From an uncultured Oscillospiraceae bacterium (GTDB taxonomy: Bacteria > Bacillota > Clostridia > Oscillospirales > Oscillospiraceae): a stretch of DNA of 6,814 nt. The position numbers and the translations under genes were made by a program. Below are positions 1 through 5,553 of this stretch, one piece after another. How positions within the stretch are numbered: the stretch's first letter is position 1; the number at the start of each line of letters is the position of its first letter. Where the stretch lies: contig CANQZF010000096.1 in the NCBI GenBank assembly GCA_947628265.1, positions 1-6,814 of the forward strand, written 5' to 3'. The notes below the pieces were generated by a model, which was given only the letters and a program-made list of their open reading frames with translations, had not been told where the DNA came from and did not search any database.

Positions 1-1
1 C

Positions 2-430
2 CCGGGGGAGGAGATCGACGCCACCTTCGCCCCGCCGGACTTATGGAGCACCCAGAAGGACACGGGCAGGACCATGGAGGAGATTTTCCGCAGCTGCGGC
101 GTGGCGCTGACAAAAGCGGACAACAACCGGGTCCAGGGACACATGCTCATTAAGGACAAGCTGGCCCCAAATACCGACGGACGCCCGGGGCTCGTGATTT
201 TCCGAAGCTGTCAGCGGCTCATCCGGGACCTGACGGCCATTCAGGCCGACGAGGAGGACCCCAACGACGCCGCCCGGGAGCCCCACGACGTAACACACAC
301 CGTGGATGCTTTGCGGTATTACTGCGTCTCCCGCGTCTCCCCCGCCGAAAGACCCGGGGAGCGGGGGGAGGAGACGCCGGCGGGGTACCTTCTGGGCGGA
401 GAGGCCGGGGAGGCATACTTACAATACTAA
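2..430 (+). CDS. Phage terminase large subunit, C-terminal fragment (5' end outside window)
   Basis: Large terminase subunit, the motor-nuclease that packages DNA through the portal. Only the last 142 residues are here; the frame is open to the left edge and ends at TAA 428-430, so the ATG at 74 is an internal Met and not the start. The visible part matches the RNase H-like nuclease domain: a W-S-T-Q-K segment, then the typical ending E-P-H-D-V-T-H-T-V-D-A-L-R-Y-Y. Its Asp-Ala (Asp codon 305-307) occupies the place of the conserved late metal-binding Asp in the family pattern D-H-x-x-D-A-x-R-Y. The ATPase Walker motifs and the earlier nuclease acidic residues would lie upstream. After the motif comes a Pro/Gly/Glu-rich tail of about 35 residues. 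The next gene follows 16 bases later. The identification rests on motif recognition, without alignment. Confidence 0.85.
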   Translation, partial: PGEEIDATFAPPDLWSTQKDTGRTMEEIFRSCGVALTKADNNRVQGHMLIKDKLAPNTDGRPGLVIFRSCQRLIRDLTAIQADEEDPNDAAREPHDVTHTVDALRYYCVSRVSPAERPGERGEETPAGYLLGGEAGEAYLQY

Positions 431-432
431 TT

Positions 433-439
433 AAGGAGG
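433..439 (+). promoter_or_regulatory. Ribosome binding site AAGGAGG for the GTG start at 447
   Basis: A full AAGGAGG lies seven bases before GTG 447. It selects that codon as the start of the 107-aa gene; no in-frame ATG lies at a comparable place. Confidence 0.8.
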
Positions 440-446
440 CAGATAA

Positions 447-770
447 GTGGAATTTAAGCTGAAGCAGGGGGATGCCTGCGTAATACCGGTGAAAATCAGC
501 GTGAACGGGGAGCCGGTGGTCATTGAGGACGTGGAGACGGTGGAGTTTCGGACCGGGGAGGTGCGGAAGGTCTACCCGGGGGACGTGACCTTTGATGCCG
601 AGGACGGGTGCTTCCATATGCCCCTCACCCAGGAGGACACCTTCTCCCTCCCGGCGGACGACGCCGTGCAGTTTGACGTGCGAGTGAAGTTCCGGGGCGG
701 GGCGGTCATCGGGACACAGAAGATCACCATGTTCCTCACCGTGGACGCCCTGAGCGAGGAGGTAATTTGA
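447..770 (+). CDS. Small beta-rich phage structural protein, unknown function (107 aa)
   Basis: A 107-aa protein starting at GTG 447 after a perfect ribosome binding site and ending at TGA 768-770. It alternates short hydrophobic and charged stretches, as in a beta-sandwich, with no signal peptide or membrane segment. Recognisable pieces are an opening K-Q-G-D-A, a V-E-T-V-E-F strand (about residues 28-33), the P-L-T-Q-E-D-T-F segment (about 59-66), and a final strand before L-S-E-E-V-I. I recall similar small proteins next to structural genes in Firmicutes phages, where they have no agreed function; a baseplate- or Ig-like fold is possible but unproven. It lies between the terminase and the tail gene, so a virion or assembly role is likely. 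Its last codons form a second Shine-Dalgarno sequence (757-763) followed by an ATG overlapping its stop. Confidence 0.75.
   Translation: MEFKLKQGDACVIPVKISVNGEPVVIEDVETVEFRTGEVRKVYPGDVTFDAEDGCFHMPLTQEDTFSLPADDAVQFDVRVKFRGGAVIGTQKITMFLTVDALSEEVI
757..763 (+). promoter_or_regulatory. Apparent orphan ribosome binding site before a TGATG stop-start overlap
   Basis: AGGAGGT at 757-763 stands six bases before ATG 770-772, and that ATG shares its A with the stop codon TGA 768-770. This is the classic layout of a translationally coupled gene. The frame from ATG 770 runs only through the palindromic repeat at 788-924 and stops at 1033 inside the tail gene, so no credible protein follows. The same bases also encode Glu-Glu-Val in the gene above, so the match may be coincidental. 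Confidence 0.35.
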
Positions 771-787
771 TGCGCGGTGACGGGGGA

Positions 788-924
788 GTTGTAGGGGTCG
801 CCGTGACCGAAGGGAATGCCTCTCGGCGCCCCGGCGACCCGTCCACCGATGACCACGTGGCCGATTTGGACGAGGGCGGAGACGAAACCTTTGGACGGGT
901 CGCCCAGAGGGCGACCCCTACGGC
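788..924. repeat. Palindromic repeat pair 1 (REP/MITE-like), GTAG tags at the outer ends
   Basis: This 137-bp non-coding element has perfect inverted repeats: 12 bp (791-802 with 910-921) and 13 bp (833-845 with 892-904). Each side can also fold alone: 9-bp stem 795-803/832-840 on the left, and 9-bp stem 897-905/909-917 with an AGA loop on the right. The ends read GTTGTAG on the + strand (788-794) and GCCGTAG on the - strand (918-924), each leading directly into GGGTCGCC. The 9-bp unit occurs four times in alternating orientation, so the region can switch between two local hairpins and one large cruciform. It fills most of the gap between the 107-aa gene and the tail gene. It belongs to the same family as the elements at 2746-2883 and 4062-4221, though its tags face outward. 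The structure is directly seen; mobility is inferred. Confidence 0.75.
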
Positions 925-950
925 GAGATTTGGGTGCGTGTCTGAGACAG

Positions 951-958
951 AAAGGAGG
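951..958 (+). promoter_or_regulatory. Ribosome binding site AAAGGAGG for the GTG start at 970
   Basis: AAAGGAGG lies 11 bases before GTG 970, slightly far. A weaker AAAAGGA (959-965) is closer. No in-frame ATG fits better. Confidence 0.65.
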
Positions 959-969
959 AAAAGGACGAC

Positions 970-3900
970 GTGGCTACTATACCAACCAATATTTCTGAGA
1001 AAATTTTCAACATCTCCGCTTGGCGGGGGGTGAATGAGGCGCCGGAGGGGGAGGCGTCGCTGAAGCTGGGGGAGGCCGCCGAGATGCGCAATTTCTGCGT
1101 CACCTCCGGCGGGGCGCTGAAGAAGCGGCCCGGCAGCCGAAACGTGGTGGGGCTCCTCACTGAGTACACCGCTCACGTCCGGGAGGGCAGCGAGCGGCTC
1201 CTCATCACCGACGTGGGGACGGATAAGGAGCATCAGATGTGGCCCCGGATGAAGGTGGACGACGTGGGCGAGGTCCAGCCCGACGGGGACCCGGTGACGG
1301 TGACGGCCGAAAACGCCGAGAGCTACACCGGCTACTACCTCAAGAAGGACAACGCCACCTACGCCTTCACGCGCCGCGTCACGGTCCCCGGGGCGGGGAC
1401 GGAGGACGTCACCGGCGGCAGGGCCACGGCGGGGAGCCGGACGGTGCTGGCCTCCGGCAGTGAGTCCAACGGGTCCATATCCGGGACCCGGCAGATCGTG
1501 ACCTACCCGGAGGCGTACATCGACGACTCCGGCGTGGGTGTCCGGGGGGACACCACCACACGGAGCTACCCCACGGATACCTCCACCGGGTGGAGCACCC
1601 AGGACGTGGGCGGGTATCTCATGCAGGGGGGTCAGCTCTATCGGTACTACGGGGCCCGGGTGGAGAGCTCCCTGAAGGCCCACAAGTGGAAGAAATACAA
1701 CTGCACCAGGAACGAGACGGTGAAGACCCGTTTTACGGCGGGGCCCTTCCGCTATTATGACTCCTACCAGCTGGAGAGCAGCGAGCATGTGGTCTACGGG
1801 TGGCCTGGGTTCACGGTGGACGAGGACACGGGGGCCTACTCCGTCACGGGGGACCAGACAAGGGTCGGCAAGCTATCCCCCGGGGTGGTCTACTCCACCA
1901 ATCACGAGACGCGCGCCGTCTATAGGTACACCGTGGCCTCGGACGGCACGGTCACCATTGACAAGAGCAACCCCATGCAGCTCTCGGAGACGGTGATCTC
2001 CTACTCCCGGGGCAGCTCCTTGGGGGAGATCACCGTGCCGGACGGGCAGAGGCCCGACGCGGACAACCGGTATACATATGTGGACACCTTCGACTACAGC
2101 GGCGGCACCTACACGGTCATGCGCTCCGGGTCCACGTACTATTGCTACATACAGTCCACGGGCAGCGGGGCGGCGGTCACGGAGCGGACCTGGAGCTTTT
2201 ACGGCTACCCGCTGACGGTCTCCCGGAACGGCGTGGAGTGGTACGGCAACGAGACGTACTCCCAGGCCCCGGGAGGCGTGGAGGCGACGGTCCGGGGCAT
2301 CTGGTCCGGGTTCGTGGCCGGCCGTGAGGTCCTCTGCGCCGCTTGCGGGGGGTATCTCTGGGAGCTTTTCCGGGACGACGAGGGCGTCTGGTCCAAGGTG
2401 GCCGCCGGGGAGATCGGCACGGAGCGGGACGTCCATATGTTCGGGTTCGACGAGAAGCTCTACCTTTTGAACGGCGAGGAGTACAAGGTCTGGGACGGCG
2501 AGCGCCTGGGGGACGTGCAGGGGTACCGGCCCCTGGTGGCCGTCAGCGTGGAGCCCTCCGGCGGCGGGACGCTTTTGGAGGGCGTGAACCGCCTCACGGC
2601 GGGGCGGCGGTGCTGGTTTTCCCCGGACGGGACGAGTAAGACGTTCCAGCTGCCGGAGAAGGGCATAAAATCCGTGGATTGGGTGAAGGATCTGACGGAG
2701 CCGGAGGCGGTGGCGTTGAGCGACGGCGCGGAGGTCACGGGGGAGTGGGCCGATGTGGTCATCGGCCCTTACAGCGAACCAGGGGAGATTTCCCAAGGAC
2801 CGGACGCCCAAGCGTCAGAAGAGGTTTCCGTAGAAGCGAAAAGCCAAAAATCAGCCGTAAGGGCCGATGCCCACATCGGCCCAAATGCAGAGGCTTCCGT
2901 TATGGCCCTCCCCACCTACAGCGTTGATCTGGAGGCCGGGACGGTGACGTTCCAATCGGCGCCTCCCAAGGGGGTCAACACGGTTGAGATCGCCTGGAGC
3001 GCCGGGGAGGACTTTAAATCCCAGGTCACGGGGATGCGCTTCGCCGAGCTCTACAACGGGGCGCAGGACACAAGGGTCTTTCTCTACGGCGACGGGTCCA
3101 ACAAGGCCCTCTACTCAGGCCTCGACTACAACGGCAAGCCCCGGGCGGACTACTTCCCGGACCTCTACGAGGTGGCGGTGGGGGACGCCAACACGCCTGT
3201 CACGGCGCTTATACGCCACTACAACAAGCTCATGGCCTTCAAATTGGATAGCGCCTGGTCCATCGGGTACGACACCATCACGCTGATGGACGGCACGGTG
3301 ACGGCGGGGTTCTACGTCTCGCCGGTGAACCGGTCCATCGGCAACTGCGCCTACGGACAGGCCCAGCTGGTGCAAAATAGGCCCCGGACCCTGGACGGGC
3401 GGAGCGTCATCGAGTGGAAGGCCACCAGTTCCTCCGGGAACGTCACCGGGGACCAGCGCAACGCCGAGCGGGTGAGCCAGCGGGTGGACAGTTCCATCCG
3501 GAAGTTCGACCTTTCAAAAGCCAGGACGTTCTACGACAAAATAAGCCACGAGTACTTCGTCATCGGCGAGGACGGCACGGCCATCGTGCAGAACATGGAC
3601 GTGGATGCCTGGTATGTGTACACGGACCTCATGGCCACGTGCATGATCAACTACCGGGACGAGGTGTACTACGGCACCGGGGACGGGTATCTGAGGCACT
3701 TCTCCTGGGACTACTGCTCCGACAACGGGGCGGCCATCGATGCCTACTGGGAGTCCGGGGCCATCAGCTTCGCCGAGGACTACAGGCGGAAGTGCTCAGC
3801 CATGCTGTGGATCGGCATCAAGCCGGAGGACAACGGGTATCTGGAGGTCACGGCCCAGACGGACCGGAAGAGCGATTTCGCCGTCTACACCGTGGCCACC

Positions 3901-4056
3901 ACCGACGCCGGCGCCGTGCCGGAGATGGACAGGATAAAGCTGAAGGCGAAGAAATTCACGTACTACAAGCTCATCTTGAAGAACAACACGGCGGATAAGG
4001 CCGCCACGGTGGTTTCGGCGGATGTGAGGATAAGAGGCACGGGGTTCGTGCGGTAA
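970..4056 (+). CDS. Large tail tube / nozzle-like structural protein (1028 aa) with in-frame palindromic insert
   Basis: Start GTG 970, stop TAA 4054-4056. The N-terminus reads like the short-tail tube or nozzle proteins of podoviruses (T7 gp12 and P22 gp10 type): W18-R-G-V-N, then G-E-A-A-E-M-R-N-F (34-42), then G-A-L-K-K-R-P-G (48-55). Family members typically open with a G-hydrophobic-N segment followed by a kRPG motif. A core resumes near G443-I-W-S-G-F, followed by G-G-Y-L-W-E-L (460-466), a D-E-K-L-Y-L-L-N-G strand near 494-502 and a Y-K-V-W-D-G turn, then repeated beta strands to the C-terminus, consistent with a beta-propeller platform. Residues of about 66-440 are an extra Tyr/Gly/Thr/Ser-rich beta region, possibly a surface decoration. 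Residues 593-638 are encoded by a palindromic repeat. The likely role is forming the DNA channel below the portal. No signal peptide or membrane segment is seen. The structural class is fairly sure; the exact family is less so. Confidence 0.7.
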   Translation: MATIPTNISEKIFNISAWRGVNEAPEGEASLKLGEAAEMRNFCVTSGGALKKRPGSRNVVGLLTEYTAHVREGSERLLITDVGTDKEHQMWPRMKVDDVGEVQPDGDPVTVTAENAESYTGYYLKKDNATYAFTRRVTVPGAGTEDVTGGRATAGSRTVLASGSESNGSISGTRQIVTYPEAYIDDSGVGVRGDTTTRSYPTDTSTGWSTQDVGGYLMQGGQLYRYYGARVESSLKAHKWKKYNCTRNETVKTRFTAGPFRYYDSYQLESSEHVVYGWPGFTVDEDTGAYSVTGDQTRVGKLSPGVVYSTNHETRAVYRYTVASDGTVTIDKSNPMQLSETVISYSRGSSLGEITVPDGQRPDADNRYTYVDTFDYSGGTYTVMRSGSTYYCYIQSTGSGAAVTERTWSFYGYPLTVSRNGVEWYGNETYSQAPGGVEATVRGIWSGFVAGREVLCAACGGYLWELFRDDEGVWSKVAAGEIGTERDVHMFGFDEKLYLLNGEEYKVWDGERLGDVQGYRPLVAVSVEPSGGGTLLEGVNRLTAGRRCWFSPDGTSKTFQLPEKGIKSVDWVKDLTEPEAVALSDGAEVTGEWADVVIGPYSEPGEISQGPDAQASEEVSVEAKSQKSAVRADAHIGPNAEASVMALPTYSVDLEAGTVTFQSAPPKGVNTVEIAWSAGEDFKSQVTGMRFAELYNGAQDTRVFLYGDGSNKALYSGLDYNGKPRADYFPDLYEVAVGDANTPVTALIRHYNKLMAFKLDSAWSIGYDTITLMDGTVTAGFYVSPVNRSIGNCAYGQAQLVQNRPRTLDGRSVIEWKATSSSGNVTGDQRNAERVSQRVDSSIRKFDLSKARTFYDKISHEYFVIGEDGTAIVQNMDVDAWYVYTDLMATCMINYRDEVYYGTGDGYLRHFSWDYCSDNGAAIDAYWESGAISFAEDYRRKCSAMLWIGIKPEDNGYLEVTAQTDRKSDFAVYTVATTDAGAVPEMDRIKLKAKKFTYYKLILKNNTADKAATVVSADVRIRGTGFVR
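2746..2883. repeat. Palindromic repeat pair 2, inserted in frame within the tail gene
   Basis: A 138-bp element bounded by a 27-bp inverted repeat with one mismatch (2746-2772 with 2857-2883). Each arm is itself a hairpin: 9-bp stem GGGCCGATG/CATCGGCCC with loop TGGT on the left (2747-2768) and CCCA on the right (2861-2882). Inside each hairpin lies the tag: GCTGTAA on the - strand (2769-2775) and GCCGTAA on the + strand (2854-2860). The element equals exactly 46 codons (residues 593-638), starts on a codon boundary and has no stop. Because the arms are palindromic, both encode the pattern A-D-x-x-I-G-P (594-600 and 632-638). The middle is less GC-rich than the gene and uses CAA for all three Gln codons, whereas most Gln codons around it are CAG. 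No target-site duplication is visible. The tag, stem length and loop match the element at 4062-4221. Confidence 0.8.
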
Positions 4057-4061
4057 ACGGT

Positions 4062-4221
4062 GGGCCGCCGTGGGCGGCGGCCCGTACGGCGTTGTTCGGA
4101 GGTGCGGTGCTTATTGGGGGAGCGGGATATACGGGCCCACCCCCTGCCCCCTCCCAGAGGGAGGGGCAATTAGCAGGGGAGCCCCCAAATTAGCCGTAGG
4201 GGCGGCTGCCCACAGCCGCCC
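4062..4221. repeat. Palindromic repeat pair 3 between the tail and membrane-protein genes
   Basis: This 160-bp element starts five bases after the tail gene stop. Left unit 4062-4090: 9-bp stem (4062-4070/4075-4083), loop TGGG, then the - strand tag GCCGTAC. Right unit 4193-4221: tag GCCGTAG, 9-bp stem (4200-4208/4213-4221), loop CCCA. Read in the same orientation, both units are 29 nt with the same tag, stem length and loop, and stem positions 5 and 8 differ by compensatory changes (C-G to G-C, and C-G to T-A). Between the units are further nested complements: CCCCTG 4141-4146 with CAGGGG 4174-4179, and TTGGGGG 4114-4120 with CCCCCAA 4182-4188. The whole element can fold into one long hairpin. 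It lacks a T-tract, so it is not a standard intrinsic terminator, though it could slow RNA polymerase or stabilise the tail mRNA 3' end. Confidence 0.75.
4148..4166. repeat. Central GC hairpin of repeat pair 3
   Basis: Perfect 8-bp stem CCCCTCCC/GGGAGGGG around an AGA loop, at the centre of the 4062-4221 element. The CCC-AGA-GGG apex is identical to that of the hairpin at 897-917, while the lower stem differs with paired changes. Confidence 0.7.
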
Positions 4222-4233
4222 GTCCTCCGAAAA

Positions 4234-4246
4234 CGGACCGGGTCCG
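4234..4246. promoter_or_regulatory. Short odd palindrome, possible operator
   Basis: CGGACC-G-GGTCCG is a perfect 6-1-6 palindrome, preceded by TCCG-AAAA-CGGA (4226-4237), which overlaps it. It lies about 45 bases before the start of the 73-aa gene. It could be a protein-binding site or chance in GC-rich DNA. No convincing -35/-10 promoter pair was found beside it. Confidence 0.2.
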
Positions 4247-4290
4247 GTGAACACAGGGGTTTACAAAAATAAAAAAGGGGAGAGAAACAC

Positions 4291-4512
4291 ATGAACGACA
4301 CAATTTCCGCAAGGGTCGGGGAGCTTTTGAAGGTCAAGAGCATTGTGACGCTGGTTTTGACGGGGGTGTTCGCGGTGCTGACGCTGTGCGGCAGGGCCAC
4401 GCAGGATTTTATGACGGTCTACGCCGTCATCATCGCCTTCTATTTCGGCATCCAGAGCTCCAAGGAGAGCGGCAAAGCAAAGGAGGAGAGCAATGGCAAT
4501 ATCGGCATATGA
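4291..4512 (+). CDS. Small two-helix membrane protein, holin-like (73 aa)
   Basis: Start ATG 4291 with an AAAGGGGAG-type ribosome binding site (about 4274-4282). The protein has a short amphipathic N-terminus, one hydrophobic helix at about residues 17-33, a short polar turn (G-R-A-T-Q-D), a second helix at about 40-54, then a charged Lys/Glu/Ser tail. Two spans, small size and a charged C-terminus fit a class II holin, the inner-membrane pore that lets endolysin out. However, no endolysin is adjacent and the gene sits among morphogenesis genes, so an ejection-related or other membrane role is equally open. Its last 20 bases overlap the next gene in another frame, and the next gene's ribosome binding site lies inside it, implying coupled translation. 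A long non-coding repeat precedes it. Confidence 0.65.
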   Translation: MNDTISARVGELLKVKSIVTLVLTGVFAVLTLCGRATQDFMTVYAVIIAFYFGIQSSKESGKAKEESNGNIGI

Positions 4513-5239
4513 CGACGCCTTTCTCACCGAGGACGAGAAGCGGCAGATCGAGAAATTTCAGGCCCTCTACCAGGACGCCTACGCCCGGGGGGACCACGCC
4601 GGGATGGACTCCGCCCACGCCGCCGCCGAGGCGGTCCGGGCCAGGAGCGGCTACTCCGGGACCGTGGACGGGTCCGGCTACGCGCCCTTGAAGGGCGGGG
4701 CGGACGCGGGGGCCGTGGGGAGCTATACGCCGCCCAGGCTGCCCTCCTACGAGGCCCAGACGGACGCGGTGAACGAGGTCTACGACGCGGCTACCCGGGC
4801 CCAGGTGGAGGCACTGAAGAAGGCCTTCGACGCCAATATCGCCGCGCTGGAGGGGGAGCGGGCGGAGATCCCCGGCGTCTACCAGAGCCGGCGTAACGAG
4901 GCGGCGGCTGAGGCCGAGGTGGCGGGGCGGAACTTCAACGAGTACGCCGCCGCCTCCGGCCTCAACTCCGGTACCGGCGGCCAGGCGGCCCTGGCCCGGC
5001 AAAACCGGCTCCAGGCGGACCTCTCGGTCCTGAATTCCCAGGAGGCGGCGGAGCTGCGGGCGGCGGACCGGGAGCTTGACGGGCTCCGGGTACGGTATCA
5101 GGATGAGATCGCCCAGGCCGTGGCGGACGGGGCGTTCAAGCGGGCCCAGGCGCTGCTGGAGGAGTACCAGAAGGCCGCCCAGAGCGCCGTCACCACCGCC
5201 CAGGCCCAGGCGGATTTGGATATGAAGGTCTGGAAATAA
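4493..5239 (+). CDS. Helical phage protein of unknown function (248 aa)
   Basis: Start ATG 4493, six bases after AAGGAGG (4480-4486), overlapping the previous gene by 20 bases; stop TAA 5237-5239. The protein is Ala/Glu/Gln-rich and mostly helical, with no signal peptide or membrane segment. Residues 12-52 hold a helical segment ending in the H-A-A-A-E-A-V-R-A pattern, followed by G-Y-S-G and a Gly-rich linker with proline (53-85). A second helical block at about 88-245 includes G-L-N-S-G-T-G-G-Q-A (156-165), a glycine-rich hinge between two coiled-coil-like arms. I recall comparable proteins in Firmicutes prophages annotated only as hypothetical. The composition would suit an internal virion or ejection protein, or an assembly factor, but there is no diagnostic motif. 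The position between the tail and portal genes favours a virion role. Confidence 0.75.
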   Translation: MAISAYDDAFLTEDEKRQIEKFQALYQDAYARGDHAGMDSAHAAAEAVRARSGYSGTVDGSGYAPLKGGADAGAVGSYTPPRLPSYEAQTDAVNEVYDAATRAQVEALKKAFDANIAALEGERAEIPGVYQSRRNEAAAEAEVAGRNFNEYAAASGLNSGTGGQAALARQNRLQADLSVLNSQEAAELRAADRELDGLRVRYQDEIAQAVADGAFKRAQALLEEYQKAAQSAVTTAQAQADLDMKVWK

Positions 5240-5243
5240 AAAG

Positions 5244-5265
5244 CCCCCGCCCGTGAGGGGTGGGG
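5244..5265 (-). terminator. Terminator-like hairpin, better formed on the minus strand
   Basis: A GC stem (5244-5252 with 5257-5265, GTGA loop, one bulge) directly follows the stop of the 248-aa gene. The T-tract is on the minus strand only: the + strand run AAATAAAAA (5234-5242) reads as TTTTTATTT after the hairpin in that direction. On the + strand purines follow, so it is weak for the genes here. No minus-strand gene is seen, so it may block antisense transcription or be chance. Confidence 0.3.
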
Positions 5266-5299
5266 AAGGAAGAATTTACAGTTTATGGAGGGAGAACAA

Positions 5300-5446
5300 A
5301 TGCTGGATGAGGGGACGGTGCGGGCGATCGAGGGGATCTTGGCCCGGGGGGACCGGGCGGAGGTGGTGCCGGGGCCGGAGGGGACGGTGAAGGTCCTGCG
5401 GGTCCGGCGCAGCGTGGTCCGGGACTCGGGAAAAAAGGATACGTAA
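5300..5446 (+). CDS. Conserved-looking phage microprotein (48 aa)
   Basis: A short gene from ATG 5300 to TAA 5444-5446, with GGAGGGAG (about 5288-5295) a few bases ahead. The peptide opens M-L-D-E-G-T-V-R-A-I-E, continues I-L-A-R-G-D-R-A-E-V-V-P and ends in a basic strand V-K-V-L-R-V-R-R before a charged tail. A helix followed by a beta hairpin is the likely fold. I recall small proteins with an I-L-x-R-G-D-R-x-E-x-x-P core in phages and prophages of gut Clostridia, with no known function. The strong ribosome binding site, the short intergenic distance and the amino-acid pattern support a real gene. Confidence 0.65.
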   Translation: MLDEGTVRAIEGILARGDRAEVVPGPEGTVKVLRVRRSVVRDSGKKDT

Positions 5447-5464
5447 GCAATTTCATACATATTC

Positions 5465-5486
5465 CCCGCCCAAAGCGTTGGGCGGG
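5465..5486. repeat. Perfect GC hairpin after the 48-aa gene
   Basis: 9-bp perfect stem CCCGCCCAA/TTGGGCGGG with loop AGCG, 18 bases after the stop of the microprotein gene. No T-tract follows on the + strand and no GTA tag is present, so it does not belong to the repeat family seen elsewhere. It may add to transcription attenuation together with the hairpin at 5499-5527. Confidence 0.5.
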
Positions 5487-5498
5487 AGGGGCTGAACG

Positions 5499-5540
5499 GA
5501 GCCGGGACGCGTGGGGCGGACCGGCTCTTTCCTATTTTTA
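5499..5540 (+). terminator. Candidate intrinsic terminator before the portal operon
   Basis: Stem GAGCCGG (5499-5505) with CCGGCTC (5521-5527) around a 15-base GC-rich loop, followed by TTTCCTATTTTTATC. The interrupted but T-rich tail suits a Rho-independent terminator or an attenuator. It would separate the packaging and tail genes from the 79-aa and portal genes, although phage late operons are often read through such sites. No promoter is evident between it and 5566. Confidence 0.5.
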
Positions 5541-5553
5541 TCATTTTCAGAAA

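Noticed and set aside
770..1033. 87-codon frame from ATG 770 through repeat pair 1
   Set aside because: The product is translated palindromic repeat with no protein-like pattern and it overlaps the tail gene by 64 bases; only its start signal is noteworthy.
736..1788. 350-codon minus-strand open frame opposite the tail gene
   Set aside because: It runs antisense to a clearly coding gene, is rich in P/G/H/R as expected from reading GC-rich DNA backwards, has no recognisable motif, and the + strand frame is continuous.
1873..2811. 312-codon minus-strand open frame
   Set aside because: Same artefact of high GC at third codon positions; composition is low-complexity and it ends inside the palindromic element.
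2740..2890. Target-site duplication flanking the in-frame element
   Set aside because: Flanking bases (GGGGAG to the left, AAATGCAG to the right) show no convincing direct repeat.
788..4221. CRISPR-like repeats
   Set aside because: The hairpin units are widely and irregularly spaced, occur in both orientations and lie partly within a gene, unlike a CRISPR array.
4260..4288. Possible promoter (TTTACA) before the 73-aa gene
   Set aside because: No acceptable -10 box at 16-18 bases spacing; the A-rich stretch leads straight into the ribosome binding site.
4070..4294. 74-codon frame across the spacer after the tail gene
   Set aside because: It consists almost entirely of repeat pair 3 sequence, has no ribosome binding site, and the composition is typical of spurious calls in GC hairpins.
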